Shown here one piece after another: positions 36,495 through 44,466 of a stretch of DNA of 64,000 nt. The notes under the pieces were generated by a model. That model made no database searches, was not told the DNA's origin, and saw only the letters and a program-made list of their open reading frames with translations. Within the stretch, counting starts at the first letter, position 1. The number at the start of each line of letters is the position of its first letter. This DNA is from JANWHV01 sp035534995 (lineage in GTDB: Bacteria; Chloroflexota; UBA5177; JANWHV01): the NCBI GenBank assembly GCA_035534995.1, contig DATLQX010000056.1, positions 4,374-68,373 on the forward strand, written 5' to 3'. The translations under genes and the position numbers were made by a program.

Positions 36495-37847
36495 GTGCTG
36501 GATACCAGCGTGGAGAGCATTAGCCCTGTGTCGGATCATCAATTGAGCCTGCTGGATCTGCCCAGCGTCCCCGAGTTGGAGGCGTGTATCCGCTGCGGCC
36601 TCTGCCTCTCGGTCTGTCCGACCTATCGGCCCACGCAGGTGGAGACCAAGTCGCCGCGGGGGAGAATCGCCCTGGTGAAGAACCTGGTCGAGGGGGGGCT
36701 GGACCTCGATGACCGCGCCTTTGCCGGGCACATGGATCTTTGCTTGCAGTGCATGGCCTGCCACACCGTCTGCCCAACCGGGATCAGCGCCGGTGAAGTC
36801 GTGGCGCGGGCAAAATCGTACCTGCGGGTGAACAGCCGCCCGAGTTGGCCGAGCCGCCTCGCGCGGAGCGCGATCTACGCGGGGCTGTTCCCCCATTATC
36901 GGCGGATGGAACTGGCGGCCCTCCCCATTCTGGCCTACCACCACAGTGGGGTGCAAAAGCTAGCCCGCCGAACCGGGCTTACCCGCTTGCTGCCTGCCCG
37001 CTTGCGGCGGATGGAGGAGTTGCTCCCCAGCCGCCTGGCGGCCCCGCTCCGCCCGAGGCTGCCGGCCCTGACTCCCGCGAAGGGGGATCAACGCGCCGAG
37101 GTTGCTTTCCATCTTACCTGCATTAACAACATTGTTCTTCCGGAGGGGTCGGCGGCCTCGATCCGCGTTCTCGCCTACAACGGCTGCGCCGTGCGGGCGC
37201 CCAGGGGCGTGGCCTGTTGTGGCGCTCCGCACGAGACCGAGGGGGAGATGGAACTGGCGCGAAAGCTTGCCCGCCACAACATTGCCCTCTATGAGAAACT
37301 GGGCACGCTGCCGGTGATCAGCGACGCGGCGGCCTGTGGGGCCGCGATGAAAAACTACGGGCACTGGCTGGCCGGGGATCCGGCCTGGGCCGACCGGGCC
37401 GCCGCCTTCAGCGCGCGGGTTCGTGACTTTCATCAATATTTGGTTACCCTGGGTCTCCGGCCCCCGACCGGCGAAATGCGCCGGATCGTCACCTATGATG
37501 ATCCCTGCCATCTCTGCCACGCTCAGGGGATCAGCGCCCAACCGCGGATGCTCCTGCGGGCGATTCCCGGTCTTCGCTACGTCGAGTTGCGCGATGCCGC
37601 CTGGTGTTGTGGGAGCGCCGGCACCTACAACCTGAGCCAACCGGCGATGGCCGATGCTATTCTGGAGGAAAAAATGGCCCGGATCCGCGAAACCGGGGCC
37701 ACGATCATCGCGTCCGCGAACCCTGGTTGCCTGCTGCAACTGGAGGCGGGCCTACGCCGGTTCGGGCTCCCCGGCCGCGTGGTCCATGTGTCGCAACTGT
37801 TGGATGCCAGCTATCGGAAGGGCGCCGCCCGAGGAGCACGCGCATGA
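36495..37847 (+). CDS. glcF: Glycolate oxidase iron-sulfur subunit-like protein
   Basis: 450 aa from a GTG at 36495 with GAGGA 6 nt upstream; longer in-frame starts (36417, 36456) lack ribosome sites. Two 4Fe-4S motifs, CIRCGLCLSVCP and CLQCMACHTVCP, lie in the N-terminal ~100 residues. Two CCG domains follow, with GVACCGAPHETEGE and DDPCHLCHAQG, then AWCCGSAGTYNL. These bind the heterodisulfide-reductase-type cluster. It pairs with the FAD subunit, whose ATG overlaps its stop by 4 nt, to oxidise glycolate or D-lactate and pass electrons to quinone. The naming follows the GlcDF family; the true substrate is not determined. Confidence 0.9.
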   Translation: MLDTSVESISPVSDHQLSLLDLPSVPELEACIRCGLCLSVCPTYRPTQVETKSPRGRIALVKNLVEGGLDLDDRAFAGHMDLCLQCMACHTVCPTGISAGEVVARAKSYLRVNSRPSWPSRLARSAIYAGLFPHYRRMELAALPILAYHHSGVQKLARRTGLTRLLPARLRRMEELLPSRLAAPLRPRLPALTPAKGDQRAEVAFHLTCINNIVLPEGSAASIRVLAYNGCAVRAPRGVACCGAPHETEGEMELARKLARHNIALYEKLGTLPVISDAAACGAAMKNYGHWLAGDPAWADRAAAFSARVRDFHQYLVTLGLRPPTGEMRRIVTYDDPCHLCHAQGISAQPRMLLRAIPGLRYVELRDAAWCCGSAGTYNLSQPAMADAILEEKMARIRETGATIIASANPGCLLQLEAGLRRFGLPGRVVHVSQLLDASYRKGAARGARA

Positions 37848-39295
37848 CGGATCAGGAGCCGTTGATCGACATCGTTGGGGGTACGCCCTCGCCCCGTCGC
37901 TTTCCCTCACTGTCTCCCCAGGGGCGGCAGCAACTGCGTCACCTGCTCGGCTCGGAAGGAGCGCTGGAAAGCGATACCGATCTCCAGGCGTACGCCTACG
38001 ACGGAACCTTTCTGGAACAGCGTCCTGATATCGTGGCCCTGCCCCGCTCCACCGAGGAAGTAGCGGCCATTCTCCGCCTCGCCGGCCAGGAGGGTGTGCC
38101 GGTGGTGACCCGCGGAGCGGGGAGTGGGCTGGCCGGTGGCTCGGTGCCGCTGGCCGGGGGGATCGCGCTCGTCCTTACCCGCATGAACCAGATCCTCGAA
38201 CTGGATGCGATCAACATGCTCGTCCGCGCGCAGCCGGGGGTGGTGACGGCGGACTTGCATGCGAAGGCCCTGGCGCACGGCCTCTTCTATCCCCCCGATC
38301 CTGCTAGCTCGAAGCAGAGCACGATCGGCGGCAACGTGGCCATGTGCGCTGGTGGTCCGCATGGCTTGAAATACGGGGTAACCAAGGATTACGTCCTGGG
38401 CCTGGAGGCGGTGACCGCCGATGGCCGGGTGCTGCGTACCGGCGGCAAGATGATCAAGAACGTGACCGGCTATAACCTGACCCAGCTCCTGGTCGGTTCG
38501 GAGGGAACCCTGGCCGTGATCACCGAGATCCTGCTCCGGCTCCTCCCGAAGCCGAAAGCGGCCCGTACGGCCATGGCGGTTTTCCCGCGTATCGACGACG
38601 CCGCGCGGATGATCACGGTCATTCTCAACGCGGGGATCATTCCCGCCACCATCGAGATCATGGATCAGGAATCGATTCGGTGTGTCGAGGAATGGCAGCA
38701 CGCCGGACTACCGATTGAGGCGGAAGCGATCCTCCTGATCGAGCTGGATGGCGAGCCGGCGGCGATTGAAGTGGAATTGGCCGACGTTGCCAGGCTGTGC
38801 CGTGAGCGCGGCGCGGCCGAGGTGCGGGTCGCCGCCGACGCGGCGGAGAGCGCGATCCTCTGGTCGGCCCGGCGCTCCGTCTCGGCCTCAATGGCCCGCA
38901 TCCGTCCCACCAAGCTGGGGGAGGATATTTCGGTTCCCCGAAGCGCCATCCCGGAAGCACTGGGCGCCGTCCGCGAGATCGCGGCCAAATATCACCTGCA
39001 AATCCCAGTGTACGGCCACATCAGCGACGGAAACCTCCATCCCAACATCCTCTTCGACCGCCACGACCCGGAGGAGGTCGCGCGCGTCAACCGCGCCGCC
39101 GCCGAGATCTTCGCGGTTGCCATCTCCCTGGGGGGAACCTTGACCGGCGAGCATGGGATCGGGGCCCTGAAGAAGGAGTTCCTCGCCGATGCCCTGGATC
39201 CGGTCGAGTTGGAGATGATGCGGGGGGTGAAACGGGCGTTCGATCCGCAGGGGATTCTCAATCCGGGAAAGATATTTCCCGCCGCGCTGGACTGA
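37844..39295 (+). CDS. glcD: FAD-binding (S)-2-hydroxy-acid oxidase subunit, GlcD-like
   Basis: 483 aa from the ATG at 37844, which overlaps the preceding stop (ATGA). FAD-binding PCMH domain: VPVVTRGAGSGLAGGSVPLA near 90, PPDPASSKQSTIGGNVAMCA near 150, and LLVGSEGTLAVITEILLRLL near 220. The C-terminal FAD-oxidase domain has PVYGHISDGNLHPNILFDR and LTGEHGIGALKKEF. It oxidises glycolate or D-lactate, working with the adjacent iron-sulfur subunit. GlcE is not present next to them, so this is a two-subunit arrangement. The convergent small gene at 39302 follows 6 nt later. Confidence 0.93.
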   Translation: MTDQEPLIDIVGGTPSPRRFPSLSPQGRQQLRHLLGSEGALESDTDLQAYAYDGTFLEQRPDIVALPRSTEEVAAILRLAGQEGVPVVTRGAGSGLAGGSVPLAGGIALVLTRMNQILELDAINMLVRAQPGVVTADLHAKALAHGLFYPPDPASSKQSTIGGNVAMCAGGPHGLKYGVTKDYVLGLEAVTADGRVLRTGGKMIKNVTGYNLTQLLVGSEGTLAVITEILLRLLPKPKAARTAMAVFPRIDDAARMITVILNAGIIPATIEIMDQESIRCVEEWQHAGLPIEAEAILLIELDGEPAAIEVELADVARLCRERGAAEVRVAADAAESAILWSARRSVSASMARIRPTKLGEDISVPRSAIPEALGAVREIAAKYHLQIPVYGHISDGNLHPNILFDRHDPEEVARVNRAAAEIFAVAISLGGTLTGEHGIGALKKEFLADALDPVELEMMRGVKRAFDPQGILNPGKIFPAALD

Positions 39296-39301
39296 CGGGC
39301 A

Positions 39302-39586
39302 CTATTCCCAGTCCCACAGCAGGTGCTTGGCGATCGGTCCCGCCTTGACCAGTGCGTAATAGCTGTCCGCGAAGGCTCGTGCCTCCTCCTCGTCGTGAAA
39401 GAGCCGCTGCTCCAGGAGTTTGAGGGTGAGATAGGCCTGGCGCCCACGGGTGGGCCGTTCAACGCCGACGATTGCCTCGACCCGTTCAACCAGAATGTCC
39501 ACCGGCACATTGGCGCGGCCCGCACGGGAGAGAAACTTTCTCTCCTCGCGGCTAAACGGACTGATCGGTTGTTCACCGCTCCACAT
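39302..39586 (-). CDS. Conserved-looking small hypothetical protein (94 aa)
   Basis: A near-perfect AAGGAGGTGA ribosome site lies 6 nt before the ATG, strong support for translation. The sequence is charged and mostly helical (FSREERKFLSRAGRANVPVD, then YLTLKLLEQRLFHDEEEARA, ending AIAKHLLWDWE-like), with no signal peptide or membrane segment and no cysteines. No family is recognised. It is convergent with the glcD-like gene and divergent from the sigma-factor gene, so it is probably an independent transcript. Confidence 0.7.
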   Translation of the reverse strand: MWSGEQPISPFSREERKFLSRAGRANVPVDILVERVEAIVGVERPTRGRQAYLTLKLLEQRLFHDEEEARAFADSYYALVKAGPIAKHLLWDWE

Positions 39587-39706
39587 GGGCCCTCACCTCC
39601 TTGCTCCTGGGGTACTGGTGTTTGGCGCATCGTGTCAAGCTGCTACACTGTGGGCTGGGGCGGCGGGCCGGGGCGCGTACACGCCCACCAAGGGAGCGGA
39701 CAGGGA

Positions 39707-40273
39707 TTGGCGGATCTGGCGGATCGGGCTCTGGCCCGGCGAATGGCCATGGGCGACCTCGGCGCCCTGGAAGATCTCTATGATCGCTACGCTTCCTTCA
39801 TCTACTCTTTTGCCTTACGCATGGTGGGTGATTCGGCTGCTTCCATGTTGATCGTGGAAGATACCTTTACCTTGGCCTGGCGCCAGGCGGACGCGATCGT
39901 GGGCCAGCCGGGGATCGTGCGTGATTGGCTGGTCTCGCACGCCCATACGACCGGCATCGCGCTCGTCCATCAGCATCGCGCGGGCCAGGGGATGGATCCC
40001 GAACGGATAGCCGATCCTTCCCCCGAGGTCGGACCGGAGTATCAGGAGGACCGGGAACTCGCCGAACAGCGGACGCGCACCCAGGAGGCATGGAGCAGCC
40101 TTTCGCGCGAGCAGAAGCTGGCTCTGGAGCTGGCCTATTTTCAGGGGTACACCCAGGACGAGATTGCTCCCCTGGCCCGCCTCCCCCTCTCGGAGGTCAC
40201 TCAAGCCCTAGCTGGCGCCCTGGAGACGCTGGGCACGGCGGCGGCCATGCCGCTTGGGGGGCGCCCGCTATGA
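39707..40273 (+). CDS. ECF-type RNA polymerase sigma factor
   Basis: 188 aa from a TTG at 39707, with AGGGAG upstream. This start keeps the usual DxxLARRMAxGD opening of ECF factors; the ATG at 39743 would cut it off. Region 2 contains GALEDLYDRYASFIYSFALR. Region 4 has WSSLSREQKLALELAYFQGY, then TQDEIAPLARLPLSEVTQAL. The long frame upstream is not coding. The stop overlaps the anti-sigma ATG by 4 nt, the standard ECF/anti-sigma pairing. Likely it responds to an envelope signal. The region 2.3-2.4 sequence is atypical, so promoter specificity is unclear. Confidence 0.87.
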   Translation: MADLADRALARRMAMGDLGALEDLYDRYASFIYSFALRMVGDSAASMLIVEDTFTLAWRQADAIVGQPGIVRDWLVSHAHTTGIALVHQHRAGQGMDPERIADPSPEVGPEYQEDRELAEQRTRTQEAWSSLSREQKLALELAYFQGYTQDEIAPLARLPLSEVTQALAGALETLGTAAAMPLGGRPL

Positions 40274-41274
40274 ACAGCCCGCACCCTGAGGATGCCCTTC
40301 CAGCCTACGCGCTCGGCGCCCTGGACCTGGAGTCGGCCGAGCACGTCCATACCCATCTAAGCCAGTGCCCAGCCTGCCGCGTTCTCACCCTTCGCGCCCT
40401 GCATGGCGCCTGTACCCTGCCATTTGCACTGGACGTCTATCCGGTGCCGCCCGAGGTGAAGCAGCGGGTGGTCGCCCGGGCGAAGGCCATCGCCGGCGCT
40501 ACCGGGGCGGCGCCCGAGGACGCGGCCTCAGGAGAACCTTCGGCTCAGGCGGGCAAGTCACGGATCGAGACACCGCCACGCCGCCGGTCCCTGGCGAGGG
40601 GACTGATCCGCGGCTTCACTTTCCTCTTGCCCTGGGCGGCGGCGATCATTGGTTGGCTGGCCGCCGGATCCCTGCTCCTCTATAGCCATGGGGTATCCGA
40701 CCGGGTGCGCACGACCACGGACACCTACCAACGACGGATTGCCGGCTTGAATAGCCAAATCGTGCAAACCCAGGCGCTCCGCGGCTATTTGCTTCTGCCG
40801 CGGGTGGCGGTAGAACCCCTAAAAAATTGGATCAGCGCCACCTCCAGCACGCGAGTGCAACTGATCCGTGCTCCCGGCTACGCCCACGGCATCGTGATCG
40901 CGCATCATCTGGCGCCGCCGCCCTCCGGCGAGCAGTATGTCGTATGGGCCGAGACGCAGGACCACGTCTTTCAGTCTCTGGGGACATTCGTCACCTCCAA
41001 GCCGGATGGAGACGCCCTTCTGGTAGTGAGGGCGGCTCAGCCCCTCGATCGGCTGCTGGAGATCGGGATAAGCATCGAGCCCACTCCAGGCCCGGCGGTT
41101 CCGACCTCCGCGCTCCTCTTCACGGCCGCGCTCAGCACTCCCACCGCGCTTCCCACCCGGACGCCAACCGTCGTCCCGGCCACCCAGCCACCTACTCTGG
41201 CCGGCGCGGGAGCCACGGCGGTGGTACGGCATCGGGAAAAGGCGAACCCAACCGCGACCCCGGCGCCGCGGTGA
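40270..41274 (+). CDS. Anti-sigma factor with zinc-finger-like N-terminus and RskA-like C-terminus
   Basis: 334 aa from the ATG at 40270 overlapping the sigma stop. The N-terminus has YALGALDLESAEHVHTHLSQ followed by CPAC, the HxxxCxxC ZAS motif that holds the sigma factor. One membrane helix is at ~117-140 (FTFLLPWAAAIIGWLAAGSL). The extracytoplasmic part resembles the anti-sigma-K RskA domain (QYVVWAETQDHVFQSLGTFV), and the end is Pro/Thr-rich (LPTRTPTVVPATQPPT), as often in wall-spanning tails. Regulated proteolysis would release the sigma factor. Confidence 0.87.
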   Translation: MNSPHPEDALPAYALGALDLESAEHVHTHLSQCPACRVLTLRALHGACTLPFALDVYPVPPEVKQRVVARAKAIAGATGAAPEDAASGEPSAQAGKSRIETPPRRRSLARGLIRGFTFLLPWAAAIIGWLAAGSLLLYSHGVSDRVRTTTDTYQRRIAGLNSQIVQTQALRGYLLLPRVAVEPLKNWISATSSTRVQLIRAPGYAHGIVIAHHLAPPPSGEQYVVWAETQDHVFQSLGTFVTSKPDGDALLVVRAAQPLDRLLEIGISIEPTPGPAVPTSALLFTAALSTPTALPTRTPTVVPATQPPTLAGAGATAVVRHREKANPTATPAPR

Positions 41275-41282
41275 GACGACGA

Positions 41283-41594
41283 TCAGCGGCCTCGGCGCGT
41301 CCTCTCCAGCAGCCAGAGCACCACCAGCCCAGTCAGCACCACCTGAAGCAGATAAAAGGCGTATTCCTCCACCGGGATGACCCCAATAACCGGCCCGAGA
41401 ACCTGCCGCCGGGCGAACGACCAGACGCCATTGCGGACCAGGGCATTATCCCAGGGCGCCGTATAGACAAGCGCGGCCAGCATGGTAAACCCCAGGACGG
41501 CCAGAATCCAGCGATCAAGGCGCGGCCGTCCCACGAACAGCAAAACGCAGATCGGCAGCACCAGGAAGATACAGAGGAACTCAAGGTAGGTCAT
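41283..41594 (-). CDS. Single CarR-type lycopene cyclase domain protein
   Basis: 103 aa with three predicted membrane helices. The motif YTAPWDNALVRNGVWSF and the following VLGPVIGVIPVEEYAFYLLQ match the lycopene cyclase domain (CrtYc/CrtYd, CarR). These enzymes cyclise lycopene ends and usually act as two such domains, either fused or as a heterodimer. Only one domain is present here and no other carotenoid gene is in the window, so the partner must be elsewhere or this is a homodimer. It is divergent from the acyltransferase with a 31-nt gap. Confidence 0.85.
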   Translation of the reverse strand: MTYLEFLCIFLVLPICVLLFVGRPRLDRWILAVLGFTMLAALVYTAPWDNALVRNGVWSFARRQVLGPVIGVIPVEEYAFYLLQVVLTGLVVLWLLERTRRGR

Positions 41595-41625
41595 CGATTC
41601 TTATCGTAGCGATCGCGGGGGTGAC

Positions 41626-42354
41626 ATGCCCAACCAGAGCTCGCCGGCCCGCGCCGCCTGGTCCGCGCGCGCGGCGGAAAGCGTGGCGCGAAGCGTACTC
41701 GACCTGATGTGTCGAGTGGGAACCTGGAGGCTTTTGCGGATCGAGACGGAGGGTCTTTCCTGGGTTCCCCGCCACGGGCCGGCGATTCTGACCTGCAGAC
41801 ACTACCATTACCTTTACGATGGGGTAGCCCTGATCAGCGTCGTGCCGCGGCGGGTCTCCCTGATGGTCGCCCTTGATTGGGTGAAGCGCTCCACCATAAG
41901 GAAGCTCATGGCCGCCGGCTGTAGGATAGCGCGCTTCCCGGTAGTGATGCGCGAAGCGCGGCCAGGGTACTCACCAAGCGCCAGGGGGGGCCGGCAACGT
42001 GGCGCCCGCGATGCGCGGCTCGGGGCGCGAGCGGCGCTCGATCTGCTGCGCGACGGCCGCGTGCTGGTGATCTTCCCCGAGGGCTACCCCACGATCGACC
42101 CCATCGCCGCGGTCAAGACCTCTGCCGACGAGATTTTGCCCTTCCGGTCGGGGTTCGTCACCCTGGCCGCCCTGGCCCAACGCCAGGGCCTCGGGCCCGT
42201 CCCGATTATCCCGGTGGGCCTGCGCTACCGCCAAGGGAAACCGCTTCGCCTGATCATCCGCTTCGGCGCCCCACTCTACCTGGCCCCCGGCGCGAACCGG
42301 CGGGCCTTCCTCGGCTGCGTGGAGGATCGGGTACGGGAGCTTTCGCGGCCGTAG
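41626..42354 (+). CDS. 1-acyl-sn-glycerol-3-phosphate acyltransferase family (PlsC-like)
   Basis: 242 aa. Catalytic HX4D motif in CRHYHYLYDG near residue 62, FPVVMREARPG, and block III VIFPEGYPTIDP near 148, all diagnostic of the LPLAT superfamily. Relative to typical members there is an extra Arg/Gly/Ser-rich stretch of ~25 residues between blocks II and III (PGYSPSARGGRQRGARDARL). It acylates lysophosphatidate or a related lipid. GGGGGTGAC precedes the ATG. Its proximity to the lycopene-cyclase gene suggests, but does not prove, a carotenoid-ester or lipid link. Confidence 0.85.
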   Translation: MPNQSSPARAAWSARAAESVARSVLDLMCRVGTWRLLRIETEGLSWVPRHGPAILTCRHYHYLYDGVALISVVPRRVSLMVALDWVKRSTIRKLMAAGCRIARFPVVMREARPGYSPSARGGRQRGARDARLGARAALDLLRDGRVLVIFPEGYPTIDPIAAVKTSADEILPFRSGFVTLAALAQRQGLGPVPIIPVGLRYRQGKPLRLIIRFGAPLYLAPGANRRAFLGCVEDRVRELSRP

Positions 42355-42427
42355 CGCCCATGAGAATGGTCCCACCCACGGCCACGGCCGCGGAGGATCC
42401 ATCGAGCGCGGCCATGCCCCGAGGATG

Positions 42428-44344
42428 TCAGGCGTGAGACGGCGCCGATCCATTGGTCGCGGAGCGCCCGGAAGGCAACATGCTCGCCTCCAGCGGGGAG
42501 AGGCCCAATAACGTTTCGAACTGACTCTTATCGAGGGTTTCCTCGGTGATCAACCGCTCGGAGATCAGGACCAGTTTTTCCCGATGCTTTTCCAGAATCT
42601 CCTTCGCGCGGGCGAACGCGGTGGTCACGAGCCGGCGCACTTCGGAATCGATCTCCACCGCCACGACCTCGGAGTAGTTGCGCTGCTCTCCCAGATCGCG
42701 CCCAAGGAAGACCATTTCCTCCTTGTGCCCATAGGCCATCGGGCCCAGCTTGTCGCTCATGCCGTACTCGGTCACCATCTTGCGGGCCAGTTTGGTGGAG
42801 CGCTCGATGTCGTTCTCGGCGCCCGTGGTCATTTCGCCAAAGATCAGCATCTCGGCCGCCTGACCGCCCAGGCTAAAGGCGAGCGTGTCCTCAAAGTAGG
42901 AGCGGGTGTAGAAATAGCGATCCTCGGAGGGAAGGAGTTGGGTAAAGCCGCCGGCCATCCCACGGGCGATGATCGTCACTTTGTGCAGGGGATCAAGATT
43001 CGGGAGCATTTGCGCGACCAGGGCATGACCCACCTCATGGAAGGCGGTCACGCGCTTCTCGTGCTCGGAGATGATCCGGCTCTTCCGCTCCGGGCCGGCC
43101 ACCACGCGGTCGATCGCCTCCTCAAGCTCTTGCATTCCTATTACCTTGCGATTGCGCCGTGCCGCTAGAATGGCCGCTTCGTTAAGGAGATTGGCCAGAT
43201 CGGCCCCCGAGAAGCCCGGCGTCTGCTTGGCCAGGGTGTCCAGGCTGGCCGATTTGTCCAGCGGCTTGCCGCGGGCGTGGACTTCCAGCACCGCCAGCCG
43301 TCCGCGAATATCGGGCCGATCGAGGATCACCTGCCGATCGAACCGCCCCGGCCGCAGCAAGGCCGGGTCCAGCACATCGGGGCGGTTGGTGGCGGCGATC
43401 ACGATCACGTTGGTATTGGTGTCGAAGCCGTCCATCTCGACCAGGATCTGGTTCAGGGTTTGCTCGCGCTCGTCGTGGCTCCCGCCGAGGCCGGCGCCGC
43501 GTTGACGGCCCACGGCGTCGATCTCGTCCACGAAGACGATGCACGGCGAATTGCGTTTGGCCTGCTCGAAGAGATCCCGCACCCGGCTGGCCCCCACGCC
43601 CACGAACATCTCCACGAATTCGGAGCCCGAGATGCTGAAAAACGGCACCCCAGCCTCGCCGGCCACCGCCCGCGAGAGCAGCGTCTTCCCGGTGCCGGGA
43701 GAGCCCACGAGGAGGACGCCCCTGGGGATCCGTGCCCCGAGCGAGGCGAACTTCTCCGGATAGCGGAGAAACTCCACCACCTCGGCCAGTTCCTGCTTCG
43801 CCTCCTCCACTCCCGCCACGTCGGCAAACGTGACCGAGGGCCGATTGCCGGTAAACATCCGCGCCCGGCTCTTCCCGAAACTCATCGCCTGGTTATTGCT
43901 TCCCTGGGCCTGCCGCATCATGAGGAACAGCAGGCCGCCAAAGACCAGCAAGGGAAGAAAACCACCGATCAACTGAAGCCAGTTCCCCAGTTGGCTTGGC
44001 GCGGTGTTCGTATAATCCAGCTTCGTGATCGAGATATTGTTGTCCTTGAGCAACTGCGGAAAGGAGTCGTTGTCACCCAGTTGGGTTGACCATTTATCGC
44101 CGCCGCAGGCCGTCGAGCGGTCCAGGTGTACGGTACCGCCGTCCACGGTCACTTTGTCGAGCGCGGACTGGGAGCCGTGGCCGCTCGCGCAACCATTGGT
44201 GTCGTTCACCAAGTAGCTCATGACCTGGCCGAGGTTCGTTGCCTTGTAGGTGGTGCCGCGGCTCATCAGCGAGTAGGCGATCGCGATCACCAGGACCAGG
44301 ATCACCAGGTAGACAAAACTGTTACGGAGCCACTTGGCGTCCAT
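42428..44344 (-). CDS. ftsH: ATP-dependent zinc metalloprotease FtsH
   Basis: 638 aa from the ATG at 44344 with GGAGG 7 nt upstream. Two membrane helices (~8-28 and ~115-135) flank a periplasmic domain containing a Cys-rich, Gly/Asp loop (TACGGDKW). The AAA+ module has GSPGTGKT near 213, VFVDEIDAVGRQRG near 267 and the SRH region. The zinc site HEVGH is at 436-440. It degrades membrane and regulatory proteins. Upstream is tilS, and a 15-bp tandem repeat with TATACT cores lies ~80-110 nt before the start. Confidence 0.96.
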   Translation of the reverse strand: MDAKWLRNSFVYLVILVLVIAIAYSLMSRGTTYKATNLGQVMSYLVNDTNGCASGHGSQSALDKVTVDGGTVHLDRSTACGGDKWSTQLGDNDSFPQLLKDNNISITKLDYTNTAPSQLGNWLQLIGGFLPLLVFGGLLFLMMRQAQGSNNQAMSFGKSRARMFTGNRPSVTFADVAGVEEAKQELAEVVEFLRYPEKFASLGARIPRGVLLVGSPGTGKTLLSRAVAGEAGVPFFSISGSEFVEMFVGVGASRVRDLFEQAKRNSPCIVFVDEIDAVGRQRGAGLGGSHDEREQTLNQILVEMDGFDTNTNVIVIAATNRPDVLDPALLRPGRFDRQVILDRPDIRGRLAVLEVHARGKPLDKSASLDTLAKQTPGFSGADLANLLNEAAILAARRNRKVIGMQELEEAIDRVVAGPERKSRIISEHEKRVTAFHEVGHALVAQMLPNLDPLHKVTIIARGMAGGFTQLLPSEDRYFYTRSYFEDTLAFSLGGQAAEMLIFGEMTTGAENDIERSTKLARKMVTEYGMSDKLGPMAYGHKEEMVFLGRDLGEQRNYSEVVAVEIDSEVRRLVTTAFARAKEILEKHREKLVLISERLITEETLDKSQFETLLGLSPLEASMLPSGRSATNGSAPSHA

Positions 44345-44423
44345 GCTGGATCCTCCGGCGTAGGGACTCGGCGCCGTAGAGCGCGAACAACGGGCGGCGC
44401 CCACGGACGCCGGTCACGGCATA

Positions 44424-44453
44424 CCAGAGTATAGCAGACCAAAGTATAGCAGA
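44424..44453. repeat. Tandem 15-bp repeat with two TATACT cores upstream of ftsH
   Basis: CCAGAGTATAGCAGA and CCAAAGTATAGCAGA follow each other without a gap (one mismatch). On the ftsH strand each holds TATACT, a good -10 element, but neither has a clear -35 at 16-18 nt. It may be a duplicated promoter or a regulator-binding pair between tilS and ftsH. Confidence 0.5.
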
Positions 44454-44466
44454 ATCCGCTTCACCC

